Assembly: GCF_000014965.1 (NCBI RefSeq)
Contig: NC_008554.1
Span: 918,001-982,000, forward strand
DNA length: 64,000 nt
Direction of reading: 5' to 3'
From: Syntrophobacter fumaroxidans MPOB
Lineage (GTDB): Bacteria; Desulfobacterota; Syntrophobacteria; Syntrophobacterales; Syntrophobacteraceae
Shown: piece by piece, positions 18,501 to 27,036 of the stretch
Layout of the letters: each line of letters opens with the position of its first letter
Position numbering within the stretch: the first letter of the stretch is position 1
Program-made: the position numbers and the translations under genes
Notes under the pieces: model-generated
What the model was told of the DNA's origin: nothing
The model's input: the letters and a program-made list of their open reading frames with translations, nothing else
Databases searched by the model: none

Positions 18501-19657
18501 CAGCTGCGGGCCTCCCCGGGGGTCGTCTCACGCACCTTGTCCCCCTCGCGGAGATTGAAGCCTCCCCTGACGACAACCCGGTCCGATACATTCACGCCGG
18601 AGCGCACCTCCACCAGGTCGTCACTGACAAGCCCGGTCGTGACGGACCTCGAACGGGCGGTTGCGGCGTCGTCCACGAGGAAAACCCTGGCTGTTTCCTT
18701 GTCCATGTCCCAGCCGATCAGGCACGCCTTGGGCAGAGTGAGCACATCGGAATACTCCGCGACGAGGACCTGCCCTCGGGCATAAACCCCGCCCTTCAAA
18801 ACCTCGTCGCCGTTTTGCACCTCCGCCTGGACCCTTCCCGAACGATCGGAATTGTTCACCATGGGGTTGATGCGCTTGATCTTGCCTTCGAAGACGCGGT
18901 TCGGCAGCCCGTCCACGAGAAAGGTCAGCAACTGTCCCTCCCTCACGCGTGCGAGATCGACGGCGGGCACGTTGGCCGTAAAATCGAGCACGCGATTGTC
19001 CACGATGGAGAACAACGGCGTCCCCTTGTCCACCCAGTCCCCGACGTCGACCTTGCGCTGATAGACCGTGCCTTGGATGGGGGCCCGGACAATCGTCTTG
19101 GCTAGGTTGTGACGTGATTCGGCCAATTGGCTCTCGGACTGTCCCACCTGGGCTTCCGCCAGCGCCACCCGCGCAGCCGCGGATTCCATGGCGGTCCGCC
19201 GCTCATCCAGCTCCTGCCCGGTGACGAGCCCGCCGTCCTTGAGCTTCTGTGCCCGGTTGAGCTCGCGCCGGGCACGGTCCAGGTCGACCTTGGCCTGGAG
19301 GAGTTGAGCGCGCGCCATTTTCAACCCGGCCTCGTCCTTGTTCACGACGAGCTTGAAATCGGTGGGGTCGAGCTCAAGGAGCACGTCGTCCGGGTTGACC
19401 CGGTCCCATTCCTTCACCTGGACTTTCAAGATGCGCCCCGGCTGCTCGCTTTTCACCTCGGTGGCCGTCTTGGGCGAGAGGCTTCCGAACACTTCCACAA
19501 CGCTTTTCAGGGTGCTCCTGGCCGGGTTGACGAGCTCAACCGCGACGACATGGGCGTGGTTGGCCTGGACCTGCCGCCCCTTTTTCGTTGCGACAATCAG
19601 AACGGTAAAGGCCAGGAGAACGACGGCACCTGCAATGATAAAAACGGGTTTCTTCAT
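18500..19657 (-). CDS. acrA: RND efflux periplasmic adaptor (MFP/HlyD family)
   Basis: A 385-residue membrane-fusion protein. An N-terminal membrane segment (PVFIIAGAVVLLAFTVLIVA) is followed by a lipoyl/barrel-sandwich half (GRILKVQVKEWDRVNPDDVL) and an alpha-hairpin with AQLLQAKVDLDRARRELNRA. The second lipoyl half (TIVRAPIQGTVYQRKVDVGD) and beta-barrel domains follow. It joins the RND pump to TolC. There is no lipobox Cys after the hydrophobic segment, so it appears membrane-anchored rather than lipidated. Its start overlaps the tetR stop by four bases (ATGA). Confidence 0.95.
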   Translation of the reverse strand: MKKPVFIIAGAVVLLAFTVLIVATKKGRQVQANHAHVVAVELVNPARSTLKSVVEVFGSLSPKTATEVKSEQPGRILKVQVKEWDRVNPDDVLLELDPTDFKLVVNKDEAGLKMARAQLLQAKVDLDRARRELNRAQKLKDGGLVTGQELDERRTAMESAAARVALAEAQVGQSESQLAESRHNLAKTIVRAPIQGTVYQRKVDVGDWVDKGTPLFSIVDNRVLDFTANVPAVDLARVREGQLLTFLVDGLPNRVFEGKIKRINPMVNNSDRSGRVQAEVQNGDEVLKGGVYARGQVLVAEYSDVLTLPKACLIGWDMDKETARVFLVDDAATARSRSVTTGLVSDDLVEVRSGVNVSDRVVVRGGFNLREGDKVRETTPGEARS

Positions 19658-20340
19658 GTGCGGGCGGCCTCCCCGTGGATGGAATGGCGGGCACCGTCGA
19701 AAACGAGGTCGATGAGTCGGGGAATGTCCATTTGAGAAAAGACGGCGTGGGCGGGTTCGACCAGGAGGGGCAACTGCATGCTGCGAAAGAGGCCGAGCAG
19801 GAGGACGAGGATCATGTGGCGGTCTTGCGGAGCCAGTTCGCCTTCCGCCTCTCCGGCCCGCAGAATATCGGTGAAAACGCCGATGATCTGGGTGTCTCCG
19901 GGATCGAGATCGTAGTCCGGGGTGGCCCCGCGCGGTCCGTAGATGGTGGAATTGACGAGCCGCACGAGGTCGACGTACTCCTCGAACAGCTGGAATATGG
20001 AAGTGAAAAGCGCCGTCAGGCGCTGCCTCATGGACCCCGGTCGCCGCGCGGATTCCTCCAGGACCTGCGAGAATACCGCGAACGCGGAATCCATCAGCTT
20101 GATGTAGACATCTTCTTTGTTTTTGAAATAGTAGTAGAGAGTGGGTTTGGTGACCCCCGCGAGCTCGACGATTTCCCGCACCGCGGTCCCGTTGTATCCT
20201 CGCTGTGCAAAAAGCTGCGCGGCGGCGAGGAAGATGCGCATCTTCGTTTTTTGTTCCTGGGGGGGAGCACCGGGTGAAATCACTTCGAGCGCCTTTGCGC
20301 GGAAGCGTTCTCCGGGGATGTTCCGTGCGTCGGGGTTCAT
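19654..20340 (-). CDS. TetR/AcrR-family repressor of the efflux operon
   Basis: A 228-residue regulator. The N-terminal helix-turn-helix (about residues 33-80) has the AcrR-like pattern LFAQRGYNGTAVREIV ... VTKPTLYYYFKNKEDVYIKL. The C-terminal ligand domain is unspecific. As first gene of the operon with an ATGA overlap to acrA, it is the expected local autorepressor that is released by a pump substrate. The palindrome at 20379-20394 upstream of its start is the likely operator. About 20 N-terminal residues precede the usual TetR start; the start could be internal. Confidence 0.93.
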   Translation of the reverse strand: MNPDARNIPGERFRAKALEVISPGAPPQEQKTKMRIFLAAAQLFAQRGYNGTAVREIVELAGVTKPTLYYYFKNKEDVYIKLMDSAFAVFSQVLEESARRPGSMRQRLTALFTSIFQLFEEYVDLVRLVNSTIYGPRGATPDYDLDPGDTQIIGVFTDILRAGEAEGELAPQDRHMILVLLLGLFRSMQLPLLVEPAHAVFSQMDIPRLIDLVFDGARHSIHGEAART

Positions 20341-20378
20341 GGGCCTTCCTTCGCGACGTCGAGTGAACGGGCGGACCC

Positions 20379-20394
20379 TACCTAACGGTAGGTA
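20379..20394. promoter_or_regulatory. Candidate TetR-family operator
   Basis: TACCTAACGGTAGGTA is a perfect 5-bp inverted repeat (TACCT / AGGTA) around a 6-base centre, 39 bases upstream of the tetR start codon. Its size and position are typical of AcrR-type operators, where the dimer blocks the promoter. Confidence 0.65.
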
Positions 20395-20421
20395 TGGTAG
20401 CGCTATCCGGGCGCCGTGTCA

Positions 20422-20460
20422 AGCGCTCCGCATCCAGACTGTAGCGCTCCGCATCCAAAC
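20422..20460. repeat. Two direct 18-bp repeats upstream of the efflux operon
   Basis: AGCGCTCCGCATCCAGAC (20422-20439) and AGCGCTCCGCATCCAAAC (20443-20460) differ at one base and are spaced 21 bases apart, two helical turns. The position between tetR and the divergent GspE-type gene suggests a regulator bound in tandem, but a chance duplication is possible. Confidence 0.6.
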
Positions 20461-20589
20461 CCGCGGTCGGAAGAGGGCTGTTAAAGTGCGGGCGCCGTCT
20501 TCCCGATTTTGATAGGGAATTGAAATGCCCGCCGATATGGGCTAATTACATGGGACGTTGGCCCGCGTTCCGCTGAAGAGGACAAGCCA

Positions 20590-22380
20590 TTGACGAATGC
20601 GATCATGAAGAATCACGGCCCGCACCGGCTCGATCTCGGCGAGTTGCTCGAAGATCTCGTCGCCGACGGAATGGTTGCGCAGGCGGATGCCGCGAGGATT
20701 CCGCGGCTGGCCCCGACGAAGGACAAAGCCGAAGTCCATCCTTTAAAAATCATAGCCGATCGCAGGCTGAACCGCGCATCGCCGCCCCACGAACTGCTCA
20801 CCTTGGAAACACTCACCGCGTGGCTGGCCAAGACGGCGGACCTCCCGTACCAGCGCATCGACCCGCTCAAAATCGACGTCACGAGCGTCACCGGCATCAT
20901 GTCCTACGCTTACGCCTCCCGGTTCAAAATTCTCCCCATCGAGGTCACGGACGAGCAGGTGGTGATCGCGACTTCGGAGCCGTTCGTCACCGAGTGGGAA
21001 GAGGAGTTGCACCGGATCCTGCATCGCAAGATCGTCAAGGTGGTCGCCAATCCGGTTGAAGTCAGCCGATACCTCGTGGAGTTTTACGCCCTCAACGAAT
21101 CGGTGAAGCGGGCTTTCGGAATGGCCGACCAGACGCGGCTGGCCGGGACGATGAACCTGGAGCAGCTCCTGGAACTGGGACGCGCCGGGAAGCTGGACGC
21201 CAACGACCGGTACGTGGTGAACATCGTGGACTGGCTCCTGCAATACGCATACGACCAGCGCGCCAGCGACATACACCTGGAACCCCGCCGGGACAACAGC
21301 GACATCAGGTTTCGCATCGATGGCGTGCTCCACCTGGTGTATCAGTTGCCGACCGTGGTCATGAGCGCGGTGACGAGCCGCATCAAGGTGCTGGGGAGGA
21401 TGGACCTGGCGGAGAAGCGGAGGCCGCAGGACGGCCGTCTGAAGACGAAATCGCCGGCCGGCGGAGAAATCGAGCTCCGGTTGTCCACCATGCCCACCGT
21501 GTTCGGTGAAAAGCTGGTGATGCGCATCTTCGATCCCGAGGTTACGATCCGGAGCTTCGAGGACCTCGGGTTGAGCAAGAGCGAAATCAGCGCCTGGAAA
21601 GGGATGGTCAGCCGGCCCAACGGAATCATCCTGGTCACGGGGCCGACGGGATCGGGCAAGACCACGACCCTGTATTCCACACTGAAACACCTGGCGCGCC
21701 CCGAGGTGAACGTGTGCACTCTCGAGGAGCCCATTGAAATGGTTGAGCCCCGGTTCAACCAGATGCAGGTCCATCACGGCATCGGGCTGGACTTTGCAAA
21801 CGGTTTGCGAACGTTGCTGCGCCAGGATCCGGACATCATCATGGTGGGCGAGATCCGCGATCTCGAAACCGCTGAAATGGCCGTCCAGGCAGCCCTTACG
21901 GGCCACCTGGTGTTTTCGACGCTCCATACCAACGACGCGGTTTCCGCCATCATCCGGTTGATGGACATCGGCGTTCCGCACTACCTCATTCGCGCCACGG
22001 TGCTCGGCGTGGTGGCGCAGCGCCTGGTGCGCACGCTCTGCGCGAGCTGCAAGCAGGAAGGCGCCGTCGACGAGGATCTCTGGCAGGCGCTCATCAGTCC
22101 CTGGAAGATGACCCGCTCGAACGCTTTCTACCAGCCGGCGGGGTGCCTGGAATGCCGCGAAACCGGCTACCGCGGGCGTATGGGCATCTACGAGATTTTC
22201 ACCATGAGTCCAGCCCTGCTGCAGCTGATCAAGCCGGATGCGGACATCTCCCAGATTCGAGCCCAGGCGATCAAGGAGGGGATGTACCCCCTGGCCATCG
22301 CGGGCGCCAAGAAGGTTTGCGCCGGGCTGACGACCGTTGAGGAGGTGCTCAGGGTCGCCGGCGCAGGCAGCGAAATCTGA
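20590..22380 (+). CDS. GspE/PilB-family secretion or pilus assembly ATPase
   Basis: A 596-residue hexameric ATPase. An N-terminal MshEN/T2SSE_N domain (about 30-170) is followed by the core, which has Walker A GPTGSGKTTTLYSTLKHL (about 349-366). It also has an Asp box (DPDIIMVGEIRDLETAEMA), a His box (GHLVFSTLHTND) and a zinc four-Cys module made of CASC and CLEC, about 40 residues apart. Such ATPases power type II secretion or type IV pilus extension; without pilus or secretion neighbours the system cannot be named. TTG 20590 has AAGAGGA seven bases upstream; ATG 20605 is an alternative. Confidence 0.93.
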   Translation: MTNAIMKNHGPHRLDLGELLEDLVADGMVAQADAARIPRLAPTKDKAEVHPLKIIADRRLNRASPPHELLTLETLTAWLAKTADLPYQRIDPLKIDVTSVTGIMSYAYASRFKILPIEVTDEQVVIATSEPFVTEWEEELHRILHRKIVKVVANPVEVSRYLVEFYALNESVKRAFGMADQTRLAGTMNLEQLLELGRAGKLDANDRYVVNIVDWLLQYAYDQRASDIHLEPRRDNSDIRFRIDGVLHLVYQLPTVVMSAVTSRIKVLGRMDLAEKRRPQDGRLKTKSPAGGEIELRLSTMPTVFGEKLVMRIFDPEVTIRSFEDLGLSKSEISAWKGMVSRPNGIILVTGPTGSGKTTTLYSTLKHLARPEVNVCTLEEPIEMVEPRFNQMQVHHGIGLDFANGLRTLLRQDPDIIMVGEIRDLETAEMAVQAALTGHLVFSTLHTNDAVSAIIRLMDIGVPHYLIRATVLGVVAQRLVRTLCASCKQEGAVDEDLWQALISPWKMTRSNAFYQPAGCLECRETGYRGRMGIYEIFTMSPALLQLIKPDADISQIRAQAIKEGMYPLAIAGAKKVCAGLTTVEEVLRVAGAGSEI

Positions 22381-22423
22381 ACCGAGCCCCCCGGTTCCAC
22401 TCTTTTGCAGCCATGTAGTTTCT

Positions 22424-22522
22424 TTTCCTGGCCGAAGCGCATTCGGACGCTCGCAGGGCCGAAGCCGCCGCCGACAAGGGCGAATCATGGAATTCCCTTT
22501 CCTGGCCGGAGCGCATTCGGAC
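22424..22522. repeat. Pair of 25-bp direct repeats
   Basis: TTTCCTGGCCGAAGCGCATT (continuing CGGAC) at 22424-22448 recurs at 22498-22522 with one substitution (A to G). The 74-base period spans most of the gap between the ATPase and phosphoesterase genes. Each unit is partly self-complementary. No further copies were noticed in this window. Confidence 0.7.
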
Positions 22523-22582
22523 GAGTGAAATCCGAGCCGGGGAACCCACGGTCCTACCCTTTGACAGGGATGATTCTTCGCG

Positions 22583-23716
22583 ATGTTCTTCTTTCTGCTG
22601 ACGTTCGTTTCGATCTACACGTGCATGAACGCCCTGTTCTACGTGAAGACCCGGATTCTGTTCCCCGATCAATGGCTCTGGCGGGGACCGTACATCGGCT
22701 TCCTGTTGCTGATGATCGTTTCGCCGATCTGCACGCGGCTCCTGGAAAGGAGCGGCTACGACGGGGCGGCCCGCGTCTTCGCGTGCAGCGGCTATTTCTG
22801 GATGGGCTTCGTTTTCATCGCGTTTTGCATCTTCCTTGCGGTGATGCTCGTGGACCTGGCGGGGATGGGTCTCGGACTGCTGCTCCCCGCGCACATCCCG
22901 CGCCTGTCGGGCAAGGGTACCACGGCGGGGCTCCTTTCCATCGTGCTCGTCCTGTCCGTCTACGGGGTCTTCGAAGCCCGATCCGTGCGGGTCGAACGGG
23001 TGGTCGTTCACACCGGGAAGCTGCCGCCGGGAGTGGATCGGCTCAAGATCGCGCAGATCTCCGACGTGCACATCGGGCTCATCGTCGGGAGCGGGCGCGT
23101 TCGCCTCATCCTGGACCGGGTGCGGGAGGAGAATCCCGATCTCCTGGTGTCCACCGGGGATCTCGTGGACGGCAACGCCGGCAAACACGACGGGGTGACC
23201 GAGCAGTTTCAGGCGTTGAACCCGAGGCTGGGGAAATTCGCCGTGACGGGCAATCATGAAATGTACGCGGGGCTCGAGGAATCCATCGCCACCACTGGTC
23301 GCTACGGGTTCAAACTGCTCAGAGGCGAGGCCAGGGTCGTCGGGAACACCATCAACATCGTCGGCGTCGATGACCCGGTGATCGGGGGGGCCGCACCCGA
23401 CGAAGCAAAACTGCTTGCCGTGGGCGGGAACGGCCTTTTCACCCTGCTTCTCAAACACCGCCCGGATCCGCTGGAGCAAAGCCTGGGGCTTTTCGACCTG
23501 CAGCTCTCGGGGCACACGCACCTGGGGCAGATCTTTCCCTTCCGCTACATCACCGGACGAGCACATCCCCTGCAAAACGGTTTCCACCAGTTGGAGAAAG
23601 GCTCGGCCCTCTACACGAGCCGCGGATCGGGGACCTGGGGCCCGCCCATGCGCCTGCTCGCGCCCCCTGAGGTGACCGTCATCGAGTTGGTGCGCCCCGA
23701 GGCCGCCGCACAATAG
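22583..23716 (+). CDS. Membrane-anchored calcineurin-like metallophosphoesterase (YaeI-like)
   Basis: The first about 140 residues contain four hydrophobic segments. The remainder is a metallophosphoesterase domain with the five metal-binding blocks: DVHIG (in AQISDVHIGL), GDLVDGN (in LVSTGDLVDG), GNHEMY, then LKHRPDP, and GHTHLGQIFP near residue 308. The architecture matches YaeI/YkuE-type proteins that hydrolyse phosphodiesters on lipids such as UDP-diacylglucosamine or related substrates; the exact substrate is not inferable. Shine-Dalgarno is weak. It is the last gene before the AT-rich island. Confidence 0.9.
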   Translation: MFFFLLTFVSIYTCMNALFYVKTRILFPDQWLWRGPYIGFLLLMIVSPICTRLLERSGYDGAARVFACSGYFWMGFVFIAFCIFLAVMLVDLAGMGLGLLLPAHIPRLSGKGTTAGLLSIVLVLSVYGVFEARSVRVERVVVHTGKLPPGVDRLKIAQISDVHIGLIVGSGRVRLILDRVREENPDLLVSTGDLVDGNAGKHDGVTEQFQALNPRLGKFAVTGNHEMYAGLEESIATTGRYGFKLLRGEARVVGNTINIVGVDDPVIGGAAPDEAKLLAVGGNGLFTLLLKHRPDPLEQSLGLFDLQLSGHTHLGQIFPFRYITGRAHPLQNGFHQLEKGSALYTSRGSGTWGPPMRLLAPPEVTVIELVRPEAAAQ

Positions 23717-23765
23717 AGGAGAAGGGGTGCCCTGCCGGTGCGACGGGGGTGTGCCCACCCAACAA

Positions 23766-23806
23766 AGCGGTACCGGCCCGGCCAAGCTGTGCGAAGCGTA
23801 TAAAGT
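23766..23806 (+). repeat. Left inverted repeat flanking the AT-rich island
   Basis: AGCGGTACCGGCCCGG and the following bases to about 23806 match the reverse complement of 25851-25891 with a few substitutions and one 2-base gap; the outermost 16 bases match at 15 positions. Homology stops sharply outside the AGCGG end on both sides. Confidence 0.65.
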
Positions 23807-23869
23807 CTATACTGGGCCGGCAAGGGAAAGTGGACAAGCGAGAAAGCCGGGCTTTTCCTTAAGAGAGAA

Positions 23870-25745
23870 CGCTCGTTTTGCGGCTGTAAACCTGCAAAAA
23901 ATATGGTGCCATTCATTAAAAACTCGGTTTTGTTGGTGCCAACAAATATGTATATCCTTGGTGTTTTAAAAAGTATTTAATAGTCTGATAATCCAATATA
24001 TAGGTTAATAGAGTACTTAACTCCAAATGATCAATACAAATAATACATTATTCATCTTCTTCTTCATTTTCAAAATCTAAATAAAACTCTGTCTCATCTT
24101 CCGAATCACTCATGTTATTGACTTTTGGATGACTTTCTCTGTATAACATAAATGAAATGGATTGAATGGCAGATATTCTGATATCTGAATGTGGAGAATC
24201 AAATAATTCGGTAAGCAGTTGATAGTCCTCAGGTTTTCCAATATCTCCTATCGCAAGCGTCACCGCTTTTCTTATTGAAACAGGGACCTTGTCGTTTTTG
24301 ACTATCTTTCGAAACAATTCTAATGATTCATCAGGGGCTATGCGAGTTAACATAACAATTATATGTTTATATTGCGTTAGTTTTGATGGTTTTCTTTGAA
24401 GTGACTGACCGAATTGTTCTGCTGACGTTCTACATACTTTTACTAATAAACCTAGATCTGAAAGAAGCGAATTTGACTGTGCAATAGCGGATTCATCACC
24501 ATATGTCTTGTCAAATGCATTGATAACTGAATTCAAGTGTGTTATTGTTTTTGGAAAATCATCGTTTAACTCAATGGTGGAATATATTTTTGAAATAAGA
24601 TTTAATTGATTTATTGCTTCGCTAATACTATTTGAAAGTCCAGATACCTGAACAATAGTACGCTCAGCATCAGTTAACCTTGATCCTGAAAAGACTTCTT
24701 TCAAATTCCTCAGCACACGTCGGGTTTGACTTGCTTCCCGGAGGATCTTTTGTTTATATTCTATTACAGATAATGTATCGTCAGTTTCCATCTGTTTTAA
24801 TATGCCAAGCAAGCGATGTTTATCGATTTTTTCTGTCTGCTTGGGCTTGGAGATGCGTTGACCTATAAGACCAGCAAGTGCCGGTTGTTTAGTCATCTCT
24901 TCAGACAAAGTGTTAATAGATTCCAAGTCACCAATCTTCCGCAATCCCAAGACGGCATTTTTTCTAACTTCAAGATCTGGGTCTGTTTTAAGAGCCTGAA
25001 GAATCATCGAATAAGCAAGTTTCTTGTACTTTGGGGTGTCTTGATAGATCTTTATTGTTGGAATAATCCATATATTAAGAATAATCACAATTAGTGGTGA
25101 TATTATCAATGTCGCCAAACTCCATTTAAAAATGGAAATAAAAATATTTACAATTCTATATTTGGACAAATGGCTCAATTCAATAATAATTAGTACTATA
25201 CTTATAAATATCGCTATAGTTAGTGAGAAGTATACAAATGATGTAATTGATACTCCAAAATATATAGAACTAAGGGCATTACTATATTTTGGTATAACAT
25301 TTTTAGATAGTATGTATATTGTTATGCAACTTATAATTAGTAATATATATTTATTTCTCCAAATACTTATTTGCGTCGTTTTGCTCATTGTCGTCCTCCA
25401 ATTTAATTAGTATTTAAAACATTAAAGTAAAATAAGTTGCAATATATGCATGAAATAATAATATGCTCTACAAAAACTTGAAATAGACAACTGTAAATGG
25501 TTAATCTTAATAACGATGAAAGTATTTTATAATTGCTATTATTGGCGATTGAGTATTATTAGTGTCATTGTACCATGATTGAGAAAAATCGCAAGTGTAT
25601 AGATTATACTTGGCAGTAGCACCATTGGAGCATTTGGATTAGCGAAAATGTTTCGCAGTCGTTGTGGGTTATTAGTAGAGAGGCTAGTTTGAGTGCTGAA
25701 AAGTGTTAGGTAAGAATAATTTAAAGCTCTAAGCTGGGTGCACTA
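23870..25745. other. AT-rich island, probably horizontally acquired
   Basis: Base composition changes abruptly from GC-rich to strongly AT-rich near 23870 and back near 25745. The island holds a single gene on the minus strand. The outer GC-rich flanks carry inverted repeats (23766-23806 and 25851-25891). No transposase or integrase is present. Confidence 0.75.
24048..25388 (-). CDS. Membrane protein with HEAT-like repeats, unknown function
   Basis: The 446-residue product has three to four N-terminal TM segments (YILLIISCITIYILS, IYFGVSITSFVYFSLTIAIF, FKWSLATLIISPLIVIILNI). A long helical soluble part follows. Two parts of it look like HEAT/PBS-lyase repeats: residues about 130-165 (DPDLEVRKNAVLGLRKIGDL) and about 365-425 (VSIRKAVTLAIGDIGKPEDY, then SDIRISAIQSISF). 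It ends in an acidic tail. GGAGG precedes ATG 25388. Its codon use is A/T-ending, unlike every neighbour, indicating recent acquisition. HEAT repeats serve as protein-binding scaffolds; no enzymatic motif is visible. It could be a sensor or defence accessory, which is speculation. Confidence 0.85.
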   Translation of the reverse strand: MSKTTQISIWRNKYILLIISCITIYILSKNVIPKYSNALSSIYFGVSITSFVYFSLTIAIFISIVLIIIELSHLSKYRIVNIFISIFKWSLATLIISPLIVIILNIWIIPTIKIYQDTPKYKKLAYSMILQALKTDPDLEVRKNAVLGLRKIGDLESINTLSEEMTKQPALAGLIGQRISKPKQTEKIDKHRLLGILKQMETDDTLSVIEYKQKILREASQTRRVLRNLKEVFSGSRLTDAERTIVQVSGLSNSISEAINQLNLISKIYSTIELNDDFPKTITHLNSVINAFDKTYGDESAIAQSNSLLSDLGLLVKVCRTSAEQFGQSLQRKPSKLTQYKHIIVMLTRIAPDESLELFRKIVKNDKVPVSIRKAVTLAIGDIGKPEDYQLLTELFDSPHSDIRISAIQSISFMLYRESHPKVNNMSDSEDETEFYLDFENEEEDE

Positions 25746-25850
25746 GTCAGTTGGCTTACAGTTGTTGTATAATTCTGAGCGCGAATCGGTATGCAAGGGA
25801 GAGCATAAGGCCCCGCCGGGCTTGTGCGCAAGACCACCCCGTGCCGTACC

Positions 25851-25891
25851 GCTCTTTAAGCCCCGCGCAGTTTCGCCGGGCCGGCACCGCT
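25851..25891 (-). repeat. Right inverted repeat flanking the AT-rich island
   Basis: Reverse complement of this stretch reads AGCGGTGCCGGCCCGGCGAA and aligns with 23766-23806. With its left partner it encloses about 2.1 kb including the AT-rich gene, the arrangement expected for terminal repeats of a mobile unit or for two copies of an intergenic repeat. Confidence 0.65.
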
Positions 25892-25912
25892 GATGGTCGA
25901 TTTAGGTGCAAA

Positions 25913-25936
25913 TGTGAAAAGTGTAGGTTTGACCCC
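25913..25936. repeat. 24-bp dispersed repeat, copy B
   Basis: Exact reverse complement of 12781-12804. It lies 22 bases outside the right inverted repeat of the AT-rich island, in an intergenic position. Confidence 0.85.
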
Positions 25937-25965
25937 GCCCAATGCTGTCGTATTGCGGGGCGGTC

Positions 25966-27036
25966 TCAGCTTTTTCCTTGAATCTCCGTGAGTTGCCGGA
26001 GTTTTTCCCGCGCCTTGCCCGAGCTCAGGGCTTCCTTTGCCGTGTGGAACCCCTGCCTGTAGTCCTTGGCAAACCCTGCCACGTAGAGGGCGGCTGCGGC
26101 GTTCACGCAGAAGAAATCGGCGAGCGGAGTGTCGTATTCGCCTTCCAGGACGCGCAGGATCGCCCGGGCGTTATCGCGGGCGGTCGCGTGACTTGCGATT
26201 GCGGCGAAATCCCCGGTAATCGCGCCGAAATCCTCCGCGGTGACTTCATAGGTCTCGATTTCGCCGTTCTTCAATTCGACCACCCGCGTCGGACCCGCGG
26301 TCGAAAATTCATCCATGCCCCGTTTCGGATCTCCGCCTTCCACCATGCCGTAAGGGGCGAGGGCTGCGGGCATCCCGATTTCCCTGAGCACGGCGATCAA
26401 CTGGTTGCAGACGGTCGGGCCGTACGCGCCGATGACGATGCAGTTATTCTGTTCGCACGGACGGGTGAGCGGGCCGATGATGTTGAACGCGGAGGTGAAC
26501 CGCATGGACTGGATGAGCCGCGCCCAGCCGGATTCGAGGAACGCCTCGCCGGGAAGGTAGCAGATCCCGTAGCGCTCCAGGCATTGCTCGGCCCTGGACA
26601 GCGGCGCGCCCAGGTCGATTCCGAAAATCTCCATGATGTCGGAGGCGCCCGACACGCCGGTCACCAGCCGCGCTCCCTTCTTGGCGACGGGAAGGCCTGC
26701 AGCGGCGGCGATGAGGGCCGCTGGCGTCGAGCAGTTGACGGTCTTCATGGCGTCCGACCCGGTTCCCACGATGTCGCACACGGGGCCGGTCAGGCGCGTG
26801 TGGATCTTGGCGGTGTCGTACCGGTCGAGGGCGTCCCATGCCCCCGAGAGCTCGGGGATGGACGGCCCCCGCGCGATATGGGCCATGAGAAACGCCCCCT
26901 GTTGAAGCTCGGGCTGCTCGTTGAGAATGACCTGGCGGTAGGCTTCCATGGCCGATTCCCGGCTGAGATGGTTGCCCGCGGCGACCGAACAGATCATCCG
27001 GCCGAATTCGCGCAATCGAGATTCATCGCTCATCAT
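25966..27036 (-). CDS. TrpD-like phosphoribosyltransferase (glycosyltransferase family 3), divergent
   Basis: A 356-residue protein. It has the small helical N-domain of the family (AAGNHLSRESAMEAYRQVIL) and the PRPP-binding core: GTGSDAMKTVNCSTPAALIA corresponds to GTGGD...NIST of anthranilate phosphoribosyltransferase, and VAKKGARLVTGVSGASD to VAKHGN...SGSAD. Key deviations are GTGGD to GTGSD, KHGN to KKGA and loss of the Arg in the SSRSG segment. The acceptor may therefore not be anthranilate. No trp genes are nearby, which supports a specialised paralog. ATG 27036 or 27033 could start it; AGGA is just upstream. Confidence 0.8.
   Translation of the reverse strand: MMSDESRLREFGRMICSVAAGNHLSRESAMEAYRQVILNEQPELQQGAFLMAHIARGPSIPELSGAWDALDRYDTAKIHTRLTGPVCDIVGTGSDAMKTVNCSTPAALIAAAAGLPVAKKGARLVTGVSGASDIMEIFGIDLGAPLSRAEQCLERYGICYLPGEAFLESGWARLIQSMRFTSAFNIIGPLTRPCEQNNCIVIGAYGPTVCNQLIAVLREIGMPAALAPYGMVEGGDPKRGMDEFSTAGPTRVVELKNGEIETYEVTAEDFGAITGDFAAIASHATARDNARAILRVLEGEYDTPLADFFCVNAAAALYVAGFAKDYRQGFHTAKEALSSGKAREKLRQLTEIQGKS

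Larger units (their letters stand above)
25389..25965. other. Gene-free edge of the AT-rich island
   Basis: The first about 350 bases are AT-rich and should contain the promoter of the HEAT-repeat gene. From about 25745 the sequence returns to host-like GC and carries the right inverted repeat and the 24-bp dispersed repeat. No frame looks coding. Confidence 0.5.

Noticed and set aside
13980-18785. Long plus-strand open frames (783 and 755 codons) opposite the TolC and RND genes
   Set aside because: They are antisense shadows produced by high GC; products are His/Arg/Gly/Asp-rich with no domain, while the minus strand encodes clear efflux proteins.
20743-22488. 581-codon minus-strand frame opposite the GspE-type ATPase
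   Set aside because: Antisense shadow; the plus strand has Walker, Asp, His and zinc motifs in order.
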